The notes: generated by a model from the sequence alone, not told the origin. A DNA stretch of 64,000 bases from Adiantum capillus-veneris (GCA_014529385.2 CM043954.1:7379806-7443805); one strand, 5' to 3'; positions 34,086 to 46,689 are shown, numbered from the stretch's first letter. Translations and numbers: made by a program.

Positions 34086-34162
34086 ATCTCCTTCCAAAAT
34101 GGGAAGTTAGTGCCATCTAACTTCTCAATGTTGACCAAAGAGTTCTCCGATGATGAAGCCAT
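34086..34162 (-). pseudogene. TE-F copia gag, first ~25 codons
   Basis: ATG at 34160-34162 opens MASSSENSLVNIEKLDGTNF, then PFWKE, the standard copia gag N-terminus. The sequence then switches to gypsy pol. The start is downstream of a ~1 kb leader, as expected for a copia element with a primer site at 35199. Confidence 0.75.
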
Positions 34163-35198
34163 CACTCGACAAGGAACAAAAGTAAAAGATCTGTTGCACT
34201 AAAGAAGATGGTAGAAAACCTGAAAAATTTCGGCAGAGTCTCCCCTGCAAAACTGACTTCTGAACCCAAAACAAATGTGTACAATGAATAAAACACTGAT
34301 CAAAGTGGCTAAACCGGCAAGATAGAATCTCAAAGAACTGTCACTGTGAATGTCTCCAACTCTAGAAGAGTGTCTCTGACCAACTGAACATTGTCAAACG
34401 CATATGCATAAAGATGATAGCAATGCCAACAATGGCGGGTCAGCGATGCACACCAATACTGCACTAACCGCATAAACATACATCCTATGTCGATGCTGAA
34501 ACTATGGGGATGTCAGGGGCTCGCTCCAAGATCTATATCACCAAAAGGATCTCCACATTTGAGAATCCCCCAGCTCAATAAAACCTTACCACGACCGTCA
34601 ACAATAGGCTTTGCATATTTCCATCACAATACATAAACTGCATAAGATCTTACATCAACCAGAGAAACCCTTTTCGTAACCGCTGCAATGGTTTGTCTGA
34701 TTAAACAGACCCTCAAGACCTTACATCAAATATGCATGTGATAGAGATTGCAGAAAGAGCCTGTTATGAAAACCTGTACGCAGAAGAACCGACGAAGGTA
34801 GACCACCTTGCTGTCTGAACTAAATATCTCTCAAACTGTGCAAAATTTGCAGAAACTTCCTTCTGCAAAGTTGTAGACCACGCAAAAATATTTGGGTTGT
34901 ACGGGAATGGACATGAAATAAACTGTTTTTACAGGTCAAAACAGATCTGTAAAAATCTGCAGCTTCTACTTCACGACCTACAGCTAGTCTGAGTGATGTA
35001 TCTCAAAATTGGTGAAGATTTTGAGAAAATTTTCTTCTACAAAGTTGAAGAGGACCAAAACCCAGTCAGGATTCATGAGAGCCGGCTTTAATGAAGACCT
35101 TTTGGTAGGCCAAAACAGATCTACCAAAACGTGCTGCAATTTTTGTTGCTTCTCTGCTTGCCTCCCCGCTGAGCTCTAATGGTGCTCCCAATCCCTGA
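34163..35198 (-). other. TE-F untranslated leader
   Basis: About 1 kb between primer site and gag start with no open frame. Repeated GGTCAAAACAGATCT-like and AATTTTGCA blocks (34840-35130) hint at internal duplication. It ends at the primer site. Confidence 0.5.
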
Positions 35199-35210
35199 GC
35201 TCTGATACCA
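35199..35210 (-). promoter_or_regulatory. TE-F primer-binding site (initiator-Met tRNA)
   Basis: The plus strand reads GCTCTGATACCA, reverse complement TGGTATCAGAGC, two bases from the LTR end. Confidence 0.85.
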
Positions 35211-35212
35211 GT

Positions 35213-35425
35213 TGAAGTGCGCGTGCAAGAGCGTGTGTGTGTGTGCAGCAATGGACAAGAGAGAAGAAGAGAGGAGACACAGGTTTGGGTGGACTCCAAA
35301 CACAATACTGTTAGGGTTATGAGTCCTTATTCTTTTATGTAGAATGAATGGTCAGTGTTAGTTCTCGGTTAGTCTCCGGCCGCCCAACACTTAGGCGCGG
35401 CACATTGGGCTTTACCACCCCAACA
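35213..35425 (-). repeat. TE-F 5' LTR (213 bp)
   Basis: The minus strand starts TGTTGGGGTGGTAAAG and ends CGCGCACTTCA before the primer site. A GT-rich stretch lies at 35235-35246. The 3' LTR is not present, so the element is truncated. Confidence 0.7.
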
Positions 35426-35550
35426 AATGTGACATTCAAGTCGTTCACTCATCCATATGAATACCATATAAATTGTATGTGCATGTATATATAGTGTTTT
35501 TTTAAGTACCATGTACACAAAATACTTGATTGATAACACGACCGTTAAGA

Positions 35551-35893
35551 GTATTTCGTATATAAAATTTCATAATGTCTATAAATATTTGTGTTGGTTG
35601 TTTTTGTCAAAGTATCTCATATCAAATCATAACACATCTATATAAAAATAGGAATCATAAACATCGTTGAATTATTTGTCAAGTATCTCTAGCATGTTAA
35701 CAAACTCTATTGAAAAATATATAAAAGTATTTCGTATATAAAATTTCATAATGTCTATAAATATTCGTGTTGGTTGTTTTTGTCAAAGTATCTCATATCA
35801 AATCATAACGCATCTATATAAAAATAGGAATCATAAACATCGTTGAATTATTTGTCAAGTATCACTATCATGTTATTAAACTCTATTGAAAAA
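35551..35893. repeat. 176-bp AT-rich tandem duplication
   Basis: Two adjacent units (35551-35726 and 35727-35893) are nearly identical: both start GTATTTCGTATATAAAATTT and contain CATCTATATAAAAATAGGAA. Only a handful of differences are visible, so the duplication is recent. Not a known satellite as far as I can tell. Confidence 0.85.
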
Positions 35894-35982
35894 ACTAATA
35901 TTTTGTTCACAATATAATGCTATTTTTTTAGCATATTGAACTTTGGATTTCAATTTATTACAAAATTTAACTTCAAATGTAC

Positions 35983-35984
<2 letters not shown>

Positions 35985-36044
<60 letters not shown>
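35985..36044. repeat. (TC)n microsatellite
   Basis: A pure TC run of about 60 bp. Frames through it on both strands are artefacts. Confidence 0.95.
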
Positions 36045-36046
<2 letters not shown>

Positions 36047-37215
36047 GCAAAACTTGTAATGAGCTACAAAACAGACTTGAGTCACAAAAATTACTTAGAT
36101 CAAAGATTTTAGCAAATGAGACACTACTTTCATATATAACATCAAAACCTCATGAAACTTCTAACATACGGAATTAAGAAAATAAAAAGTCAATTTATAT
36201 ATGTATGAATCTTACAATTGCCATGAAAATCTCAAAAATAAATATTTTACCTCAAATTGACAAATTATTTATAAAATTAAATTCTAGTAATTAACATGGA
36301 GGAGGAGAAAATATCGACAGTCTTGAAAGATTTGATTCACTTTCAAAATAAACTAGTAAAAATTGTTCCTTTTTGCAAAAATTTCTCCAAAAATACGAGA
36401 AATTGGTATTTTTAGAATATTAAGCACCACATTACTTCAACTAAAAAAATTATGAATCAAATTTGGACAAAAACCGACCCCCGAAAGTTTTCATGGCTAC
36501 TTAAATACAAAGAAATAATTAAAGACTTTTAGGAATTATTGAAACACGTGACTTTTCACATGGCCTACTATATATTTTTCCACATGGACCAAATATTTCC
36601 TGTTAAACCAAAAAATTGATCTGAAGATAGCAGATTAGAAAATTTAAGTGGGGCAGGTGCTAGGGGGATATGATGACCCTGCCAGGGATTGAAAAAGCAG
36701 TAGGGGGTGCTAGGGGTAGTTGGAAGCTTGTTTGAGAAGTGGGAAACTACCAAATGTAGGACCTAGGTGCAAGAAAACCTATAAATAGACCCTAGGCTTC
36801 ACATTTTTACCAAGACTCGAAGACCCTGTTAAATTATCTCTAGCCTAGGGAGAGTCTGCCCAAAAATCACTAGAGAGCAAAAAACTCTAGTTGATTAATC
36901 AAGGATAAAGGCTATGGCTCCCAAAAGGACCCTCGCAAATCAGCGACCAAATGATGAAGTCAATGCAAAGAGAGACAGGGCCATTCATGACCATTAGGCA
37001 GACCAATGAATGAGAGTGTTCGTGCCCCCAAGCCTCAGTAGATCCCAAATCAGTCACATGTGGGCCTTGGTTATGAATTGAGTTTATAAATAGCTAAATT
37101 TTTGTTTCAAGTTATAGCATTGCATCCGTTAAGGAGAGGAAAGGTACATGAGGATTATTAAACTGGCTGAGAACGGAGGGGTACCTTCCAAGAAACATAG
37201 TACATTTGTTTGTAA
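36045..37215. other. Anonymous AT-rich region
   Basis: No coding domain or element end recognised. A TATAAATAG sequence near 36780 lies in a stretch that could be an old LTR promoter, but no paired repeat was found. Confidence 0.35.
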
Positions 37216-37295
37216 ACTAGGAAATAAATGCTTGGGTTAGCCAGGCTGAACTAGGAAAGAAATGCTTGGGTAAGCCTGGTTGAACTAGGAAAGAT
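37216..37295. repeat. ~37-bp tandem repeat, about 2.3 copies
   Basis: AACTAGGAAA(T/G)AAATGCTTGG followed by G(T/G)(T/A)AGCC recurs at about 37218 and 37250, with a third AACTAGGAAAG at 37284. Confidence 0.7.
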
Positions 37296-38247
37296 TTAAT
37301 TGATCATCCTTAAGACAACTTGTCTCGAGACACCTCTAATCTCTTGAAATATTTTCACTTCAAGCGATGAGCAATGAAAGCTTTTCAGTAAATGATAAGT
37401 CAGTCACCCCCATGTACGAAGAGTTTTTACTCCGTGCATGTGTATGTCTATATATATATCTTAGGATGCCATTTTTATCCTAGGGAAATTGCTTGATTGT
37501 TTGGGCAAATTGGGTTGGCGTATAGGCGCCCCGAACTTCTAGGTGACGTCTTTTCCACCCTGAACTATGAATAAGGAAGGGTGCCATTTTCACCCATGTA
37601 TAGGTGTGCTTGAGACAATTTGAGTACGAGTCAGGTTCTCAAGGATTATTCTAAGTGATCGTATCTTATCTTAAGTTAAAATATGTTTGTTTGTTGAAGA
37701 ATGCTTTCCAATGCTGTTTTTTATAATTGTTTTAAGGATTGATTGTTACCAAAAATTTAAAAAAAACCATTGTTTTAAGTGTTAAAAGTAGGTGGTAGTA
37801 ATTAGAAAATAAAGAAGCATGTGTGAGTGCGGGGTGGTAAGTGGGGATTGACTAAGGTTGTCAATCATGGACGAGTGGACCCGATTAGTAGGATAACTAT
37901 CCATTCCTGCACATTAACATTTAGAAGACTGCTTCACTGGAAGAGGAGTCCACCAACGACTGTGCCGTCACTCATGTTGAGGGAAAAAGCATTGGGTGAG
38001 GATGCCTTAGCCCATTTGTAGAGATTATAGGGCCAAAAACTACTTTGGACCTTCTAAATTTTGTATCGTATTCGCTTGTGAGATAGGACTAGGTCTTTTT
38101 CTAGGGCTATAGTCCCCAGCCATTTCCAATGGCAAAGGTCTATTCCTCGGATTCTTCTTACTAAAAAACTTTAGCTTTTATATGGCCTAGAGACCTGTCA
38201 AGGACCCCATCCCAACTTTAGAGTCGACGGATTGGGGACCTCTCACT
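37296..38247. other. Possible decayed LTR upstream of a primer-binding site
   Basis: About 950 bp with no gene. Its end CCTCTCA lies directly before a perfect primer site, as an LTR end would, but no second copy exists in the window to prove it. Confidence 0.35.
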
Positions 38248-38260
38248 TGGTATCAGAGCA
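38248..38260 (+). promoter_or_regulatory. Primer-binding-site-like motif (initiator-Met tRNA)
   Basis: TGGTATCAGAGCA in the plus orientation. The downstream sequence (38261-39290) contains no gag recognisable as the partner, so the parent element is unidentified. Confidence 0.55.
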
Positions 38261-39290
38261 TGTGTTAATTGAGTTCTTGAACCTAGGACAAGTTAAAGGT
38301 ATTAGACTAAAATACTTGAAAAGAAAAAGAGGATGAAAGAGAGACTTTTTCCCATCTTTGCAGGAAGATTTCCATCAGACCTACAGTAAATTCATGGTTT
38401 TTAATGTCATGTTTATGGGAGCATGCACATCCCGACGTTACTCAGTGCGAAAAAGTGTGATGAAATTGTTGGACAAAATGTTTTCTCCTCCCACTTGGGG
38501 GATCAAGTGGTCAGGGTCTGGTGGAATCTTCTTCATTGTGACGCGAGAGAGCTAAGAGGGTTTGCACAGAATATAAAGAGACTCAAATGATCTGAAGAAC
38601 TTAGGGTTATTGAAGTTTACTTCTTCATTGGGACAGAAAGACAAGATGGAAATCTTACAAACGATGGTGCTCAAGTATCTTAGAATCAGTGGGTGTTTGA
38701 TTAGGTGTCTACAGTAATCTACCTAGGTAGGATTAGACCCATGGGTGTAGACCCTAGTTTTAGAGGGCCAAAAGATGTTGTATTTTTTAATGATATGTAT
38801 AACCTACCCATAGCCCATAGGATTCTAGTATAGGATTGTTGTTGCTTTTGTACATATTAGGATCTTCATGGTTTGTATCAACCCTTGTATATACTATGGT
38901 CTCCAGGGATATTGTATATCATGTACATTTCAAATAAATCTAGTTTGTTACTGCTTGATCATTGTACTTTAAATAAGTGCAAAGTTTTCTTTAAGTAAGA
39001 AATGAGTTTGAAAGTATAAAAGAAAGTAGATATTCATTTAGTACTAAACTCCACTACTTAATCCCAGGGTAACACTCACAAAAATAGCCTTTACACAATT
39101 ACACAAGAGAAAAAACTATAATTAAAGCAAGTCCAACTCCCTACATTCAAGGGAGAAGGACCCAACTTAGAGCGCGATGCCTATTGGAAATTTCCAACGA
39201 GTACCTAAACTAGTGTGAACACAGTCAATTCCGATAGAGTTACCTTAGATAGACTAGTTAGATAGAGTAGAGTAAATGTGGAGATCGAGG
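38261..39290. other. Anonymous region before TE-G
   Basis: Short frames only (for example 38358-38555), without motifs. CTAGGTAGGATTAGACCC-like and TATTAGGATC stretches are not assignable. Confidence 0.35.
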
Positions 39291-39689
39291 CATCCTTGGT
39301 CGTTGCATTTTCAGTGGTGAGTTTCTCGTCGCCATAAAAGTATTTGGTAGGTAGAGTAAAGTGTTGAGAATAGGTTTAGAGCTTGGTGTGTGGCTTGGTT
39401 GGCTATTAGAGCAATGAAGTTTGCACTAGGCTAAAAAAAGCAAGAAAAACACAAATTTCAAAGTTTTTGTAGTAAGTTGTTGCTTTTTAGTGTTCTTTTC
39501 TTTTGTTTTGGGAGTAGGGTAAGTAGATGCATCTCTCGATGAAACTTTATTCGCATTTTGGTTGAGTTTTGTGTTAGCATGTGCTTCATGTAAAAATCAG
39601 CAAAAAGGAGTGAGGAAAGAGGAAAATTCACCCACCATGAAGTTCATTTTTTGTGAAAATTTTGATTTCTTGTGACAATTAGACCTAGA

Positions 39690-41000
39690 GCGATAGCAAG
39701 AACATGTGAAAAAGTGAAATATGGAAAGAAACTCTATTTCTTTCTACTGACATGAGAAAATCACGATCTTTGCATCAGCTATATTAGCTAGAAAAACAAT
39801 AATTAGCCAAGACTTGAATCAGTGGTAGGCCTTGATGCAAGGACCACCCCTATCTAGTCAAAGTTGAAAAAGGTTACCAAAAGCAGTAGCAGAGGAAGAA
39901 AATCCCATTTTTCCCCCTCTACAAGCTACACGAGTCAAAACTTGACAAGGGTTGGGACAAAGGTTCTACTTGACCTAAGAAAGCAAGCCATCAAATCAAA
40001 ACTAAATTTGAACTCATAGTGTGAGAGTGAGGTCAAATCTCAACTTTCAGACTGAGAAATTTTTAAATTTGGGATAAAACTTAAACCAGTTACCTAAACA
40101 CTATGAAGTTTGGCGAGTGTACTCTTGAAAGAAAGTAAAACACTTGGGGATTGGCAAAAGTTGAAAAAAGTTGTCAAAAGCACTAGCAAAGGAGAAAATT
40201 GTGATTTTCTCCCTAGTTACCAAAAGGAAAAAGAATTTTTGGCTAAGATTTGGTTCAATGGTAGGCCTTGATGCAAGGATCACCCTTATCAAGTCAAAGT
40301 TGAAAAAGGTTGTCAGAAGTAGGAGTAGAGGAAGAAAATCAGGATTTTCTCCCAGCTACCTGAAAGAAGAAGATTTTTTTTCCAAGCTTTGGACCAGAGA
40401 GAGATCTTCATGCAAGGATCACTCTCATCAAGTAAAAAATTGAAATTGTAAATTTGCACATGAGGTTAGACCAAACCCTAGTCAAAAAGTGCTAGAAAAT
40501 GCTAAAATTGGCTTGGAACACTCAAAAGAGGTCAAAATTGAATCAAGGTTGGTAGGTAAGATCTACAGAGAGTGGGGGACCCAACAAAATAGAAAAAATT
40601 TCATTTGGACAACTCTGTGTTGACCCTAGGAAGAAAATGACAATTTTTTTTCTAAACCTGAGAAACGGCTAAAACTTGGTGTGCTTGTATGCCTTGATGT
40701 GAGGAATTCACTGGTCTTTTCAAAGTTAAATTTGGACACTCAAATCATAAGTTAGGCTCAATACAATCTGGAAAAGGACTCTGAAACTACCAAAATAGGA
40801 TTAGGGACCTTCTAAAACTCCAAATTGGACAAGAATTGGTGAGTAGGATATTCATAAACTGAGGAACATAGCCAAAGTAAAAAACTTTGAAAATTTTAAA
40901 AAGACAACATCTTGAGGAAAAATTCCCAATTTTTTTCAAAGTACTTTAGAAAGTTTTTAGATTGGGCTCAAATTTGGTGTGCTTGTAGTACGTGATGTGT
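39690..41000 (+). repeat. TE-G leader array: divergent repeats with stem CCTTGATGCAAGG
   Basis: GTAGGCCTTGATGCAAGGA recurs at 39830-39842 and 40266-40278 (stem core). Weaker versions lie near 40404 (TCTTCATGCAAGGA) and 40692-40704 (CCTTGATGTGAGG), each with AAAGTTGAAAAAGGTTG- and GAGGAAGAAAATC-like blocks. CCTTG and CAAGG can pair around ATG. The array occupies the same place, between the element start and first ORF, as the palindrome array of TE-B. Confidence 0.6.
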
Positions 41001-42023
41001 TAAGTTAAGTGCAAAATAAAATTTAGTGTCATTTGGATATTGGGAGTGCAAGATATAAGCAAAACATTCTGCTAGGACAAGTTAAAATCGTGATTTTTTG
41101 TGTTTTCCTTGATTAAAAAAAGATCAAAACTTGATACACAGGGTATATTGAGAGTGGGGAACCCAATGAACTCAGCAAAACTAAAAAAAAAAGTTGCAAA
41201 AAAGAATATTTTGAGAAAAAATCACAATTTTTTCCTACCCAGCTACAAAGGATAGAACTTAAGACCTGGTTGAAGTTTGAGCCAAAAATACGTAGCAGAG
41301 CTCAAGTTACAAGCAGTTATGCGCTCCAAGTGAAAACTAATTTTCATGAAAACGGCCATAACTTTCACATACGGACTCTGATTGGAAAACTTTTTTTAAT
41401 CAAAAAGTAGCTTGCCAGTGGCTCTATAAATCTTAGAGTAACACTTGACCTAAAGGATGCCTATGGTAACCCTTTAATTCAAGGGTCTGGAAAAACGTTG
41501 ATTAAGCCTCAAATTTGCATTTTTGTTCAGGGGTGTTTGAAACTAGATTTCTGGCGGTTCTAGGAGAAAACAAACAAAGTTTTGGAAAATTTTGAATGTT
41601 TTTCTATCTTGACCACTTAGGATAACTGAGATAAGACCTTAGAAAAAAAGCAAAGTTGGGGTTTCCAACATAACATTGCTTGGAAACATACTATTCAATA
41701 GCTAACAGCTGCAACTTGAAAGAAGAGCCAATTTTGCGGGTTTGCTTAAATTTTTTTATAGTTTGTGAGTATACACAGATTTCACACAAGTTTAAGACAA
41801 GAACACAAGATTCAAAGGAGCTCAACAGCTTTTGGACAAGTTGAAGAGCGTTAACAAGTAACAGGTTGGGTTTGTGCAAACACTCAATTTGTTTTTATTT
41901 CATTATTTTAAGATCTGGTAGCTTTTATAAATCGAAGGCTAGGTAAGAGAGAGAGATGAGTAGATCAATCACGAACATATTAGGAGAGCCTATGGAAGTC
42001 CTAGAGCCTATCATGAGGACTAC

Positions 42024-42398
42024 GTGTCTGATATGACTTCAAAGTCTTCTAGTTTCTACAAAATGGTTATTGATCTATGCGAGAAAGGACCTAAGATAGC
42101 TAATTCTAGCCAAAGAGATGTAGTTCCTGAATCATGGCCATTGCCATCTTTAGAACATCTCAGGAAAGTCCATTGCTTGGAAATAAAACTTGCCCTGACA
42201 AATGATACATCCATAGCTCTCTATTGGACATCCATAGGAGAAGATATCGACATGTACATAGGGAAATCCATTGGATACAAAGCAATCATAAAAGAGAAGA
42301 TACTATATGTTTTTGCTTCAACAACTACAAAGACTTTCTTAATCTTAGATAAGTTTGGATACAAATTTGAAGCAGTATCAAAAAAGGATTTTTTTTAA
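42024..42398 (+). CDS. TE-G upstream ORF, unknown function
   Basis: A 124-codon open frame lying before gag, as 10496-11212 does in TE-B, but without obvious sequence match. It has DISMYIGK-like alternating hydrophobic strands (SIALYWTSIGEDIDMYIGKS) and no known domain. It ends in a poly-T run that may mark a frameshift into gag. Confidence 0.45.
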   Translation: MSDMTSKSSSFYKMVIDLCEKGPKIANSSQRDVVPESWPLPSLEHLRKVHCLEIKLALTNDTSIALYWTSIGEDIDMYIGKSIGYKAIIKEKILYVFASTTTKTFLILDKFGYKFEAVSKKDFF

Positions 42399-42419
42399 AT
42401 CACTTATCAAGGGATTCCA

Positions 42420-43252
42420 TTGATTGACCTATTGACCATGTCCAGTGTTTTGAGTGAAACACCAACAAATATGAGAGAAGAACCGAGCATTAGAAGAGTA
42501 GATTCTACCACAAGGACAACCCGAGTGGCGGATACTCATCCAGAGAGAACTCTCGATAGTGGTGGCTTTACGGCTGTAACAGAGTCATCTATGCCACACC
42601 TTATTGAGCAAGTAGTGCGAGATGTGACTACGAGAGAAGTACCGAGAGCTATACCTAGAGCACCAACAACTTTAGTGTATGAAAATAATTTCCTAGGAAC
42701 TCCAAGAGTGGCGAGATATGTCGTTGATCCAAGACCTATGCATCCGTATCAGTCACAAAATGCATGGCATTAAAGTATAATGGATCAAGGGATCCCCATG
42801 CACATTCAGCATCATTCAAGCAGGTGTTGAGAGCTAAACACATCACAAATTTTCACATTAAGTTTGAAGGTTTTGGATTGACTTTAGGCACAACCCTTAC
42901 ATGGTTCCAAATTTTGAAAAAGGAAAACTAGGGAAACATAGAAGCACTATTGAAAGACTTTGTAGAGGAGTTTTCCATGCTAGGGATTAAGCACAACACA
43001 GTGTCATAGATCCATTTTTTCAAGTAGAAAGACAATGAGAGATTACGAGAGGCTGGGTTGCGATTCAAAAAATACATTGAGAGATGTCCACCACGAGAGA
43101 AACCCCAGGAGGATCGCAAAGTAGTGTTGTTCCTTGAGGGGATCAAGAACGAGCACGTCAAGAAAGACCTGAACTTGAACAAGTATGCGACATTAGATGA
43201 GGTCACAAAAGAAGCTGTCGATTAAGTAGACAATTGCATGACCTACGGAGAG
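42420..43252 (+). pseudogene. TE-G gag capsid region, frameshifted
   Basis: The frame 42420-42773 leads into a second frame with KQVLRAKHITNFHIKFEGF, FVEEFSMLGIKHNTVS, FKKYIERCPPREKPQ and LFLEGIKNEHVKKDL, each matching TE-B gag (8915-10390) in the same order. Internal stops near 42930, 43008 and 43225 make it a pseudogene. Confidence 0.8.
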
Positions 43253-43299
43253 GTATTACACAATGTTGTAACTACCTCGAATGACCCATGAGTTATAGC

Positions 43300-44700
43300 C
43301 AGTGATGCAAATACAACGAGGAAGGCACCGATATACCAACAAGTGAATATGGATCATCTTGCTAATGAGCTTATGAAGAGAATGGATCAAACTTTGAGAG
43401 TATAGAACCAGACTATACCACCATTAAGCCATTGCTTGACGTGTGGAGGATTTCATCCAATGACACATCATCAATGTCCCATGTTATCGCAACAATATCC
43501 TAAATAGGAGTGGTGTTCCATTGAGCATAAACAGACTAACCATGCCACTGAGGACTATTACTACAATAGAGGTCAAGTTAGGGAAAGGCCTTATCAGCCT
43601 GACCTACAATACTAGCCTAACATGCTACTTAATCCTCAGTATCAGCAGAATAGACCAGCATCATCACCACCAAGATATGCTTTTGGACCAACGAACTAGG
43701 ATTTGAAATATTGAGACAGTGTTGGGACACCCAACCATAGCTGCTAGGTGAAGACGAGGCAGTCGTGAGGTATGTGTATCCAGAACAATACTCGAAAAAG
43801 AATGCCTTAGTGATGGTACACACATACTACAAAGAGAAAAGCTATGGGTACCACCATGTACATGATCCTAATCCACCAATGTTTATGGAGTCATATGACC
43901 ATGAGAATATTGCTTCATCCTCTAGTAATTCTCATTCAAGAATAGGGGGTGTATCTCATAATGGAAGGCTTACGTTGAGTCAGGGAACACTCATGTTCAT
44001 AGCCAATCAAGGATAAGCCAAACAAAGCACGTATCCTAAGAGACAATCTACCCAACAATCAAGACAACAAGGAACCCTAGGACCTAGTTTCAAATGTCAA
44101 GGAGACCATTTGGCTAAGAATTGTCCAACATACCAAGCTAATGATGCAAAAAAAGTTCCTAATGTGTTACCCAACTTACTAATTCTCGTTGAGTGGCCCA
44201 AGCAATAAAGTTGGATTAATATCTTAATCCCCAACAAACTTATGGGACTAATTCGACGAGGTCTACAATAAAGCACCCACACATGCACAAATAATGACGA
44301 TGTGGCTGTTGTATAGATGACATGTAATTTGCACTAACAGGCTGATGATGTGCAGTTGTACGAACACCCACATTTTGCATTGGTTGTTGATGTGGTAGTT
44401 GTATGGATTTTGGATCTTGTGCTGGCAGCTTTTGGGTGCTAGCTTTTGGATTGGATGCTTTTGAGTTTAATTCTTTTCATGTGAACTGCTTTTAGAAGGC
44501 GACTGCTAATGCCTTGTAAGAAGCAAGCAGTACTTCACATGGATATTGTGATGAATGTGGAATTAAACATTTGTACCAAGATTGACCTCAGAACCCAGAT
44601 AAGAAAGGAAAAGTGACAGTGAACATCGTAAAGGTCATGTCCTCTTCAAGTGGTTCCGACAGATGTGAAAGTGCCATTGAAAGTGGTAACAAGAGTGTAA
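43300..44700 (+). pseudogene. TE-G gag C-terminal part with two decayed zinc knuckles
   Basis: SFKCQGDHLAKNC (near 44085-44125) corresponds to TE-B CYKCGGNHWAKNC with the first Cys lost. YCDECGIKHLYQD then stop (near 44545-44585) corresponds to YCLECAITHVVPNC with the last Cys lost. The following KGKVTVNIVKVMSSSSGS matches KTTMNVVGVLPSPSGS. About 0.5 kb between the knuckles is longer than in TE-B and may include inserted sequence. RNA binding would be impaired. Confidence 0.7.
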
Positions 44701-44960
44701 GCAAAGCAAAAAGCGGCAAGTGAGAAAAGTAGTGATGACTCTAACAAATTCGTGAGTGTGAAATCAACAAAGAAAGCTGCGAGAGAGAAAGTTAGAGCCC
44801 ATTACCGTAGGAAGCTAAAGGTTGTTACAACTAAACTGTCACAAGCTCAAGAGCAATTATAACAATCAACAAAGTCTTCGTCTAGTGTGATACTTGAAGG
44901 AATACCCAAAGCAGTACCAAAGCCAAGTGGAGTAGAGCCAAAGGATGTTAGCTCAAGAGG

Positions 44961-45750
44961 TTGGTGCTAGTCAATAAAAAAATTGAGCCATTAGAAGAAA
45001 TTTTGAAGGCTTATGAAGCGAAAGTAAACAATCTCCAAACCATGGAGAATCGGCGGATGACTTATCCTAATGTAGATATGGAAAAGTTGAGATTGGAGAT
45101 GTGCAAAAATGTAATTAAGATTGCTCAAGCGCTTATGGAACCTTCACCAAATATGCCAGGTCATGCTAGGATAATACCACAACCACCTATTGATTCCAAA
45201 GAAACAAACGAGAGAATGGAAGAGAGCTTAAATGACACGATTGAACAAGAACCGACGAAGGAAGCTGAGGTTTCAGCTAATGACGGGGTTCACAAAAAGA
45301 GCTCAAACATGAGAGATGGGAAAGAGAACAAAATAGGGATCCAACATCCTCAAGGGATTGGGAACACAACGACTTTTGGAGAAAGAGAATTCAAATGAAT
45401 GGTAGTAGACACAACAAATGAATCTATTTACCATTTACCTCCTACTGTGCCAAAAGTCAAAGGTGATTTCCCTGAAGAACTTTGGAACATAGTTAAGAAA
45501 GCTAGAGATTGAAACCATTTGTGGGAATCCTCACCTATTGCAGAAGTCGATCTTGACAAGGGCATGAGGGATGTCGAGATGCAATCCATGTATGGTGACC
45601 AGGGAACGGAAAGATCAGAGGATAGTAGAGAGGGAACCCTTAAGGAGTTGCCTTCCTACTTAGGACCATATGAGGAAAGATCTGATGTTATGGTTTTTCC
45701 AAATCAAAGAAGAACTCATAAGCCAATCATAGATTCTCAAGGATTGTAAG
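44961..45750 (+). pseudogene. TE-G gag-protease linker
   Basis: Frames 44961-45398 and 45519-45749 correspond to the TE-B linker: EKLRLEMCKNVIKIAQALME, then SSPIAEVDLDKGMRDVEMQS and LKELPSYLGPYEERSD. One lesion separates the two. Acidic and probably unstructured. Confidence 0.7.
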
Positions 45751-45939
45751 AATTTATGTCAATGCTGGTGACATGCACAGTGACGATAGTTGAGCTGTTA
45801 AAAGTTTGATGCCAAATGTGGAGAGGCATCGGTAGATGTCTTGAGATGGAATCAAAAATCTTATTGAGACAATGGGTCAAGAAATGGGGGATTAGAGCCA
45901 ACCAAAAAAGGATGCATAGCCACTTCTGATTAAAAAAAG

Positions 45940-46680
45940 TTAGTGATTATTGCAAAGGTGAAGAGGGGAACACCACACTGCCCACAGAACATCAAGGGAT
46001 AAAAGCAATTGCTATTCTGGATAGTGGTGTAGGACTTGCCATTGCTACTAAAGTAATCTAGGAAAAATGGAGAAAACCTGCCCTTAAGAAGACATGGATG
46101 AAATTGCAGTTATAAATTATGGCTATATCGCAAAGTTTTTTGGTGTATTGGAGCAGGTGGTGATGACTTCTTGTGGAATTGAGTATGAACATCCGTTTGC
46201 AATAGTCTATTTTGGTACTAAGAATAACTATGATGTTAATCTAGGAAGACCATTCATGCGCTAGTTAGTTAAAGATGGTTCAAAACTAGGGCTATAGTTA
46301 TATCTACTTGCACCACATGGAAACCACCACTCGCATCATTTTAAATGACCACAACTACAGAGATGTATGGAGAACACGTGTAGAAGATTTTGATTCAACG
46401 ATTGTTGCAGAGTTTGAAGTACCTACGTGGTTGAACTCTAAAGCTCACCTATGGATGTGTGGAGCTTTTGAATGCGGCAGCCTTGCAAAAGTGGAGTGTA
46501 AAGGGGCACAGGTCGTTTGAAGATTCTGATTATATACCTGAACCTTTCCCAGAGCAAAGAATGGAACCCCTAGAGTGGACTCAAACTTTGGCCAACTTAG
46601 ATGTGTGTGTCAATGAGATCACCCCTACAAAGTTTTGTGATGAGGAAGGCTTTGACATAACTCCCGTTTTATGATAAAGG
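45940..46680 (+). pseudogene. TE-G retropepsin and following linker
   Basis: SDYCKGEEGNTTLPTEHQG runs uninterrupted into IAILDSGVGLAIAT, the catalytic D-S-G, then LGRPFMR near 46240. This contiguity shows that the TE-B gap is an insertion. Frames 46308-46520 and 46459-46674 continue with VPTWLNSKAHLWMCGAFECG and LDVCVNEITPTKFCDEEG, matching TE-B. Stops inside the protease make it inactive. Confidence 0.8.
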
Positions 46681-46689
46681 TGTTGTAGT

